Assembly: GCA_903931355.1 (NCBI GenBank)
Contig: CAIZCB010000012.1
Span: forward strand, 1 to 22,622
Origin: an uncultured Pseudomonadota bacterium
GTDB lineage: Bacteria > Pseudomonadota > Gammaproteobacteria > Methylococcales > Methylomonadaceae
Length of the DNA: 22,622 nucleotides
Direction: 5' to 3'
A model generated the notes under the pieces. It made no database searches. It saw only the letters and a list, made by a program, of their open reading frames with translations, and was not told the origin of the DNA. A program made the position numbers and the translations under genes. Every line of letters starts with the position of its first letter. Position 1 is the stretch's first letter. Positions 14,701 to 20,753 of this stretch are shown here, piece by piece.

Positions 14701-17133
14701 AGGCATCTTTAGCTTGGTGCGCTGAAGCGCCTTGTGTAATCCCACCGCCTTGCGCCATCGCCCTTGAAAGATCCGATACCAAGCATCACCCTCACGCAGG
14801 GTCAGGATAGCTTGCTTGATGTCTCCCTCATGCGGCAAGGTGTCTAGGTAGAGAGAGTCACCCAGTTCTTTCTCAAGTCCGGTCCATTCGGCTTGAAGAA
14901 CAAGCAACTGATCAATGGCTTGGACTGCGCCATCGCGAGTCAGACCCGGAGTCTGAAGATGGAAGTGCTCCTCAGGGGCATCCAATACGAGGTCGGTGAA
15001 ACTGAGCAACTGCTCCAGTTTCTGCTTCGATCCGTCATATGGAATATTTTTCACACAGAGAAAACTGATGACAGCGGCATTAGCTGTTGAAAGCTTGCCC
15101 ACAGTCTCAACAAGCTGTTGATGAAGGGTTCGCAGTTCGTTGAACGTGCCCAAATCAGCCCCTAAGCTATCTGCTTGTCGTTTAAGACTTTTCAGATCAT
15201 CCGCACCAGATTTCGTGACGCTGAATTCCAGCTTGAGGGCTGCTTTGACAGCACCTTCTAGGCTGTGGAACTGCTCCACCTGGTTGGAGAAAGATTCAAG
15301 CGCTTGAGCGGCTTTTATGCCTGTCTCATCGTCTTCGAAGAATCCAGGGATGAGATGCAGGGGGAGTTGTTGATTGGCGGTCTCAAGCAGACGCTTGAGA
15401 ACAGCCAATTGCTCCCTGCTAAAAGCCAATGAAAGATTATGAGCTCGCCCCCCGAGAACCTGCGAATAGTGTTTCGAGGCGACCACTAAAGCCTTCCCCC
15501 AGGTGTCTGCGGCTTCGAATAACTGAGTTAGTTTAACTTCGTCACCAGGGATCAGCCGCTCAGGGTAGAACCCCCAGAAGGTACAACTTGCATCGAAACC
15601 ACCTACGGATTTGTACTGAGAGCCCAGATACCCAAGGCAGTCCATACGCCGACCGAACTCAAATTCGGAAATTTGAGTCGCGTCACCGACGGTAATCTGA
15701 CTAAGCATGCTTTCTTCGTTGCTGAGACCTTGACGGTGCTTCTCAGCACGCCACATGATTTGATGCAGCGTCAATCCGAACGCATTATGAGCGATGGAGT
15801 TGATAAGATCTGTATAGGATTTTAGGTCTTTACGATGCGCTTCCAGCTGCTGTTGCAGACGAGGAAGATCATTTGGGTGATTTGGTGTGAAGGTGGTTCG
15901 CTTAGCGATTTCCTCCAATACCCGCTTTTTGTTGGTCTTGTTACTGTGCAGTTCGAGCACAAATGGATCAAGCCCAGCGAGTGAGAGGCGGTTTTTCACA
16001 ACCTCAAGAGCTGCCAACTTCTCAGCGACAAACAGAACCTTCTTGCCTTCTGCAAGGCAAGCCGCGATCAAGTTGGTGATGGTTTGAGACTTGCCTGTTC
16101 CCGGAGGGCCTTCGATAACTAGGTTCTTCTTGAGCGACAAGACATCAATTAGGGCGCTGTGCTGGGAACTGTCGGCGTCGTAAACGAGCGGAATGCTCGC
16201 TCCGGGTCCTTCTTCAACCAAATGTTCTTCGGCAAGACTGAGACCCACTCCACCTTCATCAGCCCTACCCTCGAATACTTCACGGACGATCGGGTGATCG
16301 ATGAGAGAGTTTTCATCACCGTTTGACGGCCATTTAGTCGGATCCAAGTCTCGAACTAACAACATCTTGCTGAAACTAAGCAAACATAGGGAAACCCGAT
16401 GCTTGATTGCGAATCCAGGTTGTTTCTTGATGATTGCCTGAATTTCGGCGAAGTAGCCGTTGACATTGATTTGTTCTTCGGCGAGTTCTGGCAAAACCAT
16501 TCCGAAGTCGTTCCGCAGCTTCTCTCTTAGCGAGAGATTCTCTGAAATGTCGTCGCCCGTGTACTGGAGTGAGAATTGCTGGATGCCTGCAACTTCCTTC
16601 TTTTGCAAAGATACAGGGACGCTGATCAAAGGGGCTGTGAATGACTTGTCGCTGTCTCGCTGGTCAGGGAACTCCAAGAACCCTAGCACCAAGAACAGCA
16701 TGTTCGCACCGGTTTCCTCAATTGCCAGCGTGGCCTCGCGCTCGATCTTGCGGCAATGTTTGGCCAGATCGTCTGGATACATCAACGCACGGACATTTGA
16801 CTCGCCTGAGTCTTCCCCTGCACCTGATATGTCGTAGCCCGTAGGGATTCCCACAGACTTGGCCCACTCTCGAGGTTCGGGTCGCTGTAGACGCCCGTTG
16901 TGTTCAACCCAGTCGCTCTGGGCCGGATCAGGGAGCCCGAGAACGCTGATGTAGGCCTTGTTGTTCGCCTCAACCAGCTTTTGATAAATAGCGTCAGGAT
17001 GCCCTTCTACAAACTGCAGCGACTTGCCAGCGGTATGTTTGAAATTGAGAAGCCGATTGCGCCCTGTCAGGTCGAGCAGTTTCAGTCGTAACTGCTCGAG
17101 AGCGGAAGTAAGTATTGATGCGCTATAGCTCAT
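11725..17133 (-). CDS. DUF4011-SF1 helicase-Vsr-like nuclease with GreA/B-like C-terminal domain (predicted anti-phage protein)
   Basis: The intact 1802-residue protein has four parts. DUF4011-type N terminus: LRLKLLDLTGRNRLLNF (15-31). SF1 helicase split by a long helical insert (about 400-1230): Walker A GPPGTGKS (342-349), VIMDEASQL with Asp1273/Glu1274, VVGDPKQLPP (about 1295-1304), WHYRSQ, NVQGDERDAIIIST (about 1472) and NVLFTRAKKS (about 1512). PD-(D/E)xK nuclease like Vsr/MTES_1575 (about 1568-1665): Glu1571, RIDIA with Asp1597, and IECDG with Glu1614. Last 74 residues (1729-1802) like the GreA/GreB C-terminal fold: SRPLAQSLLGAVIGDEV. Single-gene DUF4011-helicase-Vsr proteins are catalogued as defence (Hhe), so nucleic-acid degradation during phage infection is inferred. 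The gene is visibly more G+C rich with more C/G-ending codons than its neighbours, suggesting transfer. AAAGGA precedes the ATG. Confidence 0.88.
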   Translation of the reverse strand: MSYSASILTSALEQLRLKLLDLTGRNRLLNFKHTAGKSLQFVEGHPDAIYQKLVEANNKAYISVLGLPDPAQSDWVEHNGRLQRPEPREWAKSVGIPTGYDISGAGEDSGESNVRALMYPDDLAKHCRKIEREATLAIEETGANMLFLVLGFLEFPDQRDSDKSFTAPLISVPVSLQKKEVAGIQQFSLQYTGDDISENLSLREKLRNDFGMVLPELAEEQINVNGYFAEIQAIIKKQPGFAIKHRVSLCLLSFSKMLLVRDLDPTKWPSNGDENSLIDHPIVREVFEGRADEGGVGLSLAEEHLVEEGPGASIPLVYDADSSQHSALIDVLSLKKNLVIEGPPGTGKSQTITNLIAACLAEGKKVLFVAEKLAALEVVKNRLSLAGLDPFVLELHSNKTNKKRVLEEIAKRTTFTPNHPNDLPRLQQQLEAHRKDLKSYTDLINSIAHNAFGLTLHQIMWRAEKHRQGLSNEESMLSQITVGDATQISEFEFGRRMDCLGYLGSQYKSVGGFDASCTFWGFYPERLIPGDEVKLTQLFEAADTWGKALVVASKHYSQVLGGRAHNLSLAFSREQLAVLKRLLETANQQLPLHLIPGFFEDDETGIKAAQALESFSNQVEQFHSLEGAVKAALKLEFSVTKSGADDLKSLKRQADSLGADLGTFNELRTLHQQLVETVGKLSTANAAVISFLCVKNIPYDGSKQKLEQLLSFTDLVLDAPEEHFHLQTPGLTRDGAVQAIDQLLVLQAEWTGLEKELGDSLYLDTLPHEGDIKQAILTLREGDAWYRIFQGRWRKAVGLHKALQRTKLKMPGHKRLEQLEKIIKFLGLKEQWKSSPTWTQFLGFLAPATSSPSPLEGYLALASWNRDIKLASEDIQAVLIDPISFTADQARALRREFSAVKLEIIAAIAAFNSINEKLKRLSEFSGIHLLEKVIEKTAEFIEALENRFEWLELEARSQATFSQVITGCDAALERSTLKSQIQGNARVKALLGELYSGVDTDCSTAIEALSFGQSIDGLNLSPQVKYKLRSGHPIETCCTLVTALEDVHTGLQHVENLSIALSQFGKFEIDTWTGSPADEDLELFVSALHGVVQKATQDQDLLIPWALYLTLRKEAGELTLTEFVELLEKKRIKPDELNDAYAYCTYSTITREAFRNIPELGRFTGLKHNQIRDEFKRLDREIISLRGKAIAYECSRKASLPTGRNGARVDDRTEMVLLNYLMPQQRPRMPVRKILTRAGGSIQALKPCFMMGPQAVAQYLAPGVIKFDLVIMDEASQLKPEEAIGSVARGGQLVVVGDPKQLPPTSFFSRMTQDGDGGDDHFTTTDAESILDVCSSHFRPTRSLGWHYRSQHHSLIAFSNHSFYRGNLIIFPSPYGQGGKLGVRAVYLADAIYENQTNLREAKRVVEAVVEHIATRSNESLGIVTLNIKQRDLIAELLEERLKSVRGTDSYRDHWAVEGQPLFIKNLENVQGDERDAIIISTTFGKPAGSSAVRQNFGPISRQGGWRRLNVLFTRAKKSIALYTSLRPEDIVMDGTTPDGTKALRNYLEYARTGSLTTYEETGREPDSDFEISVMDMLKLRGYEVTPQLGVAGYRIDIAVKHPDAPGSYLAAIECDGASYHSALSVRDRDRIRQEILESLGWRGRIWRIWSTDWFRTPRQETEKLISFLEDLRENWKPEHTSGDAWIEEGQGARVNQEIEQVENTAQAEMERKAISSVLINTEDDLEIDVDDVIRYIDLAKPNDILTVQITRGKDDFSNGIVNESRPLAQSLLGAVIGDEVILHLPGTTARNFLVKEIIKSS

Positions 17134-17480
17134 GGCTATCCTTTTTTTCTTTTATAGCCTGGAGTGCAAAAATATCCATTTAAGTCTTTCTGATTTTTTA
17201 ATTGATAAAAGATTTATTACTTAAGTCCCAAGCCAAAAAGACTTGCCATCTTAGTTCTATTCCGCCATTAATCAGCAACAAAATTTTGCCGAAGTAATTT
17301 GCTAGCGTCCTATTTTCCAGAGAATAACTCAAGTAGTTTTTCTGAAATGTGTTTATACAATCATCATTACGAATGCCAGCGGGAAATACTCCAAAACTAG
17401 ACCCCAATCACACGCTCACATGTAAAGTCGCCGCGATTTCAGATAAAATCCTTGAATTAGTTAAAGTTATGGAGTGTTGG
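17134..17480. other. A+T-rich intergenic region between the helicase gene and def2
   Basis: These 347 bases separate divergent genes. They contain the helicase ribosome site, enclosed by a short GGCTAT/ATAGCC repeat (17134-17139, 17154-17159), a minus-strand TATAAA (17156-17151) that might be a -10, and the def2 ribosome site GGAG (17471-17474). An open minus-strand frame of 69 codons (17198-17407) has no recognisable product and no good ribosome site. I saw no tRNA, no integrase remnant and no clear direct repeat matching the other flank of the helicase gene near 11686-11724. Confidence 0.6.
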
Positions 17481-17987
17481 GTGAGTATTCTAACCATTCT
17501 TGAGTTTCCCGATAAACGTCTTAGAACCGTTGCCAAAAAAGTCGATAAAGTCGATGCCGGCATTCAGCAATTGGTCGATGACATGCTGGAAACCATGTAT
17601 TCGGCAAAAGGTGTGGGCTTGGCGGCAACGCAGGTCAATGTACATAAGCAAGTGATTGTGATGGACATTAGCGAGGAGAAAAACCAGCCGCTGTGTTTAA
17701 TCAATCCTGAGATTATTTCAAAAGATGGCGAAGAACAAGGCGAAGAAGGCTGTTTATCGGTGCCAGGATTTTTTGAGCCGGTGACGCGTGCGGCTAATAT
17801 TAAAGTCAGTGCTTTGAATCGTGACGGCCACCATTTTCAATTGGAAGCCAGTGATTTGTTAGCGGTGTGTATTCAACATGAAATGGACCATTTACAAGGC
17901 CATTTGTTTGTCGATTACTTATCAGCTTTTAAACGCAATCGGATTAAATCCAAGCTGGAAAAAATCCATAAATCACAAGGCCGCTAA
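17481..17987 (+). CDS. def: Peptide deformylase (fmt-operon copy)
   Basis: This is the housekeeping deformylase acting on formyl-Met of nascent proteins. From GTG 17481 it is 168 residues: GVGLAATQ (44-51), EGCLSVPG (89-96) with Cys91, and QHEMDH (132-137) with His133, Glu134 and His137. The start [20 protein letters not shown] matches the E. coli start as I remember it. The frame continues upstream to 17349, but those codons have no homology, and GGAG at 17471-17474 is placed correctly for GTG 17481. It precedes fmt by 9 bases in the classic def-fmt-rsmB order. A second deformylase is at 6295-6822. Confidence 0.95.
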   Translation: MSILTILEFPDKRLRTVAKKVDKVDAGIQQLVDDMLETMYSAKGVGLAATQVNVHKQVIVMDISEEKNQPLCLINPEIISKDGEEQGEEGCLSVPGFFEPVTRAANIKVSALNRDGHHFQLEASDLLAVCIQHEMDHLQGHLFVDYLSAFKRNRIKSKLEKIHKSQGR

Positions 17988-17996
17988 GGACATATC

Positions 17997-18923
17997 ATGA
18001 AAATCGTTTTTGCCGGCACACCTGATTTTGCGGTGCCGACCTTACAGGCTTTGCTAGATTCAGAACATCAAATCTGCGGTGTTTACACCCAACCCGACCG
18101 CCCTGCTGGCCGAGGTCGCAAGCTAACGGCTAGTCCGGTTAAGGCTTTGGCGGTCTCCGCGAATCTGCCAGTTTTTCAGCCGGAAAACTTTAAACAAGCC
18201 GATGCTTTAGAACAATTAGCTGCGCTGGAGCCGGATTTGATTGTGGTGATTGCTTATGGCTTGATTTTGCCGCAAGCGGTTTTGGATATTCCCAAATTTG
18301 GCAGTATTAATGTTCATGGCTCTTTACTACCGCGTTGGCGCGGTGCAGCACCGATTCATCGGGCGGTGATGGCCGGTGATGAGAAAACCGGCATTACCAT
18401 TATGAAGGTGGTGAAAAAACTCGATGCGGGCGACATGCTGTATAAAATCGAATGCCCGATTAACGCAGATTCCACTTCTAGCGAACTCCACGACCAATTA
18501 GCCGAGATCGGCGCACAAGGTTTAATCCAAGTCGTTAATCAAATCGAACAAGGCACGCTAATTACCGAGCCGCAAGACGAAGCTTTAGTCACTTACGCTC
18601 ACAAATTAGAAAAAAACGAAGCCATGCTGGATTGGCAAAAATCGGCGCAGGAATTAGATCGTCAAGTTCGCGGTTTAAATGCTTGGCCGGTGGCGCAAAC
18701 TTTATATAAAGGTGAAGTGTTACGAGTTTGGCACAGTGAAGTGATTGACGGCGAAAGCGATTTGCCAGCTGGCACGATTAGTTGCCAACAACATGCGCTG
18801 GATGTCGCAACCGGTAATGGCATTTTGCGGTTACTGGAAGTGCAATTACCCGGTGGCAAACGGATTGCTGGTAAAGATTTTCTCAATGCGCATCAAGCCG
18901 ACAATCTAAGGTTAGGTCTATGA
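17997..18923 (+). CDS. fmt: Methionyl-tRNA formyltransferase
   Basis: Fmt transfers a formyl group from 10-formyl-THF to initiator Met-tRNA. The 308 residues start KIVFAGTPDFAVP.LQALL and contain TQPDRPAGRGRKL (31-43), the catalytic Asn105 and His107 in INVHGSLLPRWRGAAPI (104-120), and Asp143 in KKLDAGDM. The C-terminal OB-type domain follows from about residue 205 (NAWPVAQT onward). Length is slightly below the 315 residues of E. coli. AAGGA precedes the ATG. The TGA overlaps the rsmB ATG by four bases (ATGA). Confidence 0.97.
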   Translation: MKIVFAGTPDFAVPTLQALLDSEHQICGVYTQPDRPAGRGRKLTASPVKALAVSANLPVFQPENFKQADALEQLAALEPDLIVVIAYGLILPQAVLDIPKFGSINVHGSLLPRWRGAAPIHRAVMAGDEKTGITIMKVVKKLDAGDMLYKIECPINADSTSSELHDQLAEIGAQGLIQVVNQIEQGTLITEPQDEALVTYAHKLEKNEAMLDWQKSAQELDRQVRGLNAWPVAQTLYKGEVLRVWHSEVIDGESDLPAGTISCQQHALDVATGNGILRLLEVQLPGGKRIAGKDFLNAHQADNLRLGL

Positions 18924-20215
18924 ATTTACGTCGCTGCGCGGCACAGGTTTTGTCGCGAGTGTTGAGCGATGGCCAATCATTAACCGCCGCTTTGGATTCG
19001 GCTCTGCCAAAAATCCCCGATCCTAAAGACCGCGCTTTTGTTCAAGCTTTATGCTACGGAGTGATTCGTCATTATTTTGATTTGGAGTTTTTGTTAAGTC
19101 AGTTGCTGACTAAACCGCTCAAACAAAAAGACAACGACATCAAAGCTTTGTTATTAGTCGGTTTGTATCAGCTACAACAAATGCGGGTGAAATCCCATGC
19201 CGCCGTTTCGGAAACGGTGGCTGCTGCTAAACATAAAGTTTGGGCAAAATCTCTAGTGAATGGCATTCTTAGACAATATTTGCGTGATGCCGAAACTTTA
19301 GAAGCCACTTGCGCCGCCCATCATCAAACGCATCACAACCATCCTGAATGGATGATGAAGCTGATTCAACAAGCTTGGCCGGAACAGGCTGAAGCGATTT
19401 TTAGCGCTAATGACCAAGCGTCGCCAATGAGCTTGCGGGTTAATCTGCATAGAACCAGCCGCTCAGATTATATGGCGTCTTTAAAAGCCGAAGGCATTGA
19501 TGCTGAGCGTTTTGACGCTTGCGATAGCGCGATCACTTTGCCGCAAGCGGTCAGCGTGGAAAGTTTGCCGGATTTTCATGATGGTTTAGTGTCGGTGCAA
19601 GATTTAGCCGCTCAACTGGCCGCGCAATTGTTGGATGCTCAAGCCAATCAATCAGTATTGGATATGTGCGCGGCACCAGGAGGCAAAACCGCAGCGATTT
19701 TAGAGCGCCAGCCTGATTTAAAAAGCTTGTTGGCGATTGATGTCGATAGCCAGCGTTTGGAACGGGTCACCCAAAATCTACAGCGGCTACAGTTGTCCGC
19801 AGAAACTTTGGCTGCCGATGCCTCTCAGCCACAAAACTGGGCTAAAGGTCGGCAATTTGAACGGATTTTGCTGGATGCGCCCTGCTCTGGCTTGGGGGTA
19901 ATTCGTCGTCATCCTGACATCAAATTACTGCGCCGCGAAAGCGACATTGCCGCCTTGCAAAGCTTGCAAGCACAGATTTTAGAGGCGGCTTGGTCATTGC
20001 TAACTGTTGATGGGATTTTGCTGTACGCCACTTGTTCAATCTTGAAACAAGAAAACGAACAGCAACTTGAGGCGTTTTTAGCTCGTCATACCGATGCGGT
20101 TGAAATCAAAATCGAGGCGGATTGGGGTATCGCTAGACCGTATGGCCGCCAAATTATCACTGGCCAACAGCAAATGGATGGCTTTTATTATGCCAAGCTT
20201 CGCAAAACCGCTTAG
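18920..20215 (+). CDS. rsmB: 16S rRNA (cytosine-967-C5)-methyltransferase RsmB (Sun/Fmu)
   Basis: RsmB methylates C967 of 16S rRNA with S-adenosylmethionine. The 431-residue protein has an N-terminal NusB-like RNA-binding domain (1 to about 130, with RAFVQALCYGVIRHYFDLEF) and a C-terminal methyltransferase domain: DMCAAPGGKTAAIL (248-261) for SAM, DVDSQRLERV.QN (274-286), LDAPCSGLGVIRRHPDIK (318-335) with Cys322, and LLYATCSILKQENE (367-380) with Cys372. These two cysteines are the pair used by the NSUN/RsmB enzymes. It overlaps fmt by 4 nt and the next gene by 26 nt. Confidence 0.96.
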   Translation: MNLRRCAAQVLSRVLSDGQSLTAALDSALPKIPDPKDRAFVQALCYGVIRHYFDLEFLLSQLLTKPLKQKDNDIKALLLVGLYQLQQMRVKSHAAVSETVAAAKHKVWAKSLVNGILRQYLRDAETLEATCAAHHQTHHNHPEWMMKLIQQAWPEQAEAIFSANDQASPMSLRVNLHRTSRSDYMASLKAEGIDAERFDACDSAITLPQAVSVESLPDFHDGLVSVQDLAAQLAAQLLDAQANQSVLDMCAAPGGKTAAILERQPDLKSLLAIDVDSQRLERVTQNLQRLQLSAETLAADASQPQNWAKGRQFERILLDAPCSGLGVIRRHPDIKLLRRESDIAALQSLQAQILEAAWSLLTVDGILLYATCSILKQENEQQLEAFLARHTDAVEIKIEADWGIARPYGRQIITGQQQMDGFYYAKLRKTA

Positions 20216-20753
20216 GCTGGGCTTGCTATTGTGGCTGGTTTTATTACCGGCTATGAGTTATGCCGATCCATCGACCACAGAAATTCGCCATGCTGAGTTG
20301 ATTGACCATCACGATGGTTATCAAATCGAAACCGAAATTGATTATCAACTCAGCGCAACCGCCAAAGAAGCCTTAGATAAAGGCATTCCACTGGCTTGGG
20401 ATGTTTATTTGGAGATTCGCCGCCCTGGTTTTTTGTGGGGGCCGACCCTTTATAAAGATAAACTACGCTACACCCTGCAATATCACGCTTTATTAAAACA
20501 ATATGCCGTCAAAGACCCGCGCGGTAATTCGGAAATGTTTTTAACCTTAACTGCAGCGCTTAATTTCATGTCGATACCGCGTCCGGTTCGAGTGATTGAT
20601 TACCAATTGCTCGAATCAGGAAAACGCTATCAATTGGCAGTACGCAGCAAATTTAACCGCGAACAACTCCCCGTCCCTTTGCGTCCGTTTGCTTATCTGG
20701 ATTCACAATGGTTTCTGTCTAGCTCTTGGTTTTTATGGCCTATTCAAAAATAA
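20190..20753 (+). CDS. DUF4390-family exported protein
   Basis: From ATG 20190 the product is 187 residues: an N-terminal signal peptide or anchor (PLRLGLLLWLVLLPAMSYA, then DPS) followed by a beta-rich domain with YQIETEIDYQLSA.AKEALDKGIPL, WDVYLEIRRPGFLW and the ending LDSQWFLSSSWFLWPI. This matches the DUF4390 family, usually placed between rsmB and an NtrY-like kinase in gammaproteobacteria and betaproteobacteria. Function is unknown to me; the genetic linkage suggests a periplasmic role connected with the kinase. The start is inside rsmB (26-nt overlap); the frame is open further upstream, but those codons lie before the signal peptide. The end overlaps the kinase gene by 19 nt. Confidence 0.85.
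   Translation: MPSFAKPLRLGLLLWLVLLPAMSYADPSTTEIRHAELIDHHDGYQIETEIDYQLSATAKEALDKGIPLAWDVYLEIRRPGFLWGPTLYKDKLRYTLQYHALLKQYAVKDPRGNSEMFLTLTAALNFMSIPRPVRVIDYQLLESGKRYQLAVRSKFNREQLPVPLRPFAYLDSQWFLSSSWFLWPIQK

Noticed and set aside
17182..17244. 8-bp inverted repeat AAGTCTTT / AAAGACTT
   Set aside because: The arms are about 47 bases apart and short; in A+T-rich DNA this is expected by chance.
17198..17407. 69-codon minus-strand ORF upstream of the helicase gene
   Set aside because: No ribosome site, no recognisable motif and A+T-rich composition; a chance frame is more likely.
17349..17480. N-terminal extension of the second deformylase
   Set aside because: The 44 extra codons have no similarity to deformylases. 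A GGAG ribosome site and family alignment point to GTG 17481.
11700..17480. Attachment-site-like direct repeats flanking the helicase gene
   Set aside because: I compared both A+T-rich flanks by eye and saw only short, trivial matches.
20094..20189. Longer N terminus for the DUF4390 protein
   Set aside because: These codons lie within rsmB and precede a clear signal peptide that begins at ATG 20190.
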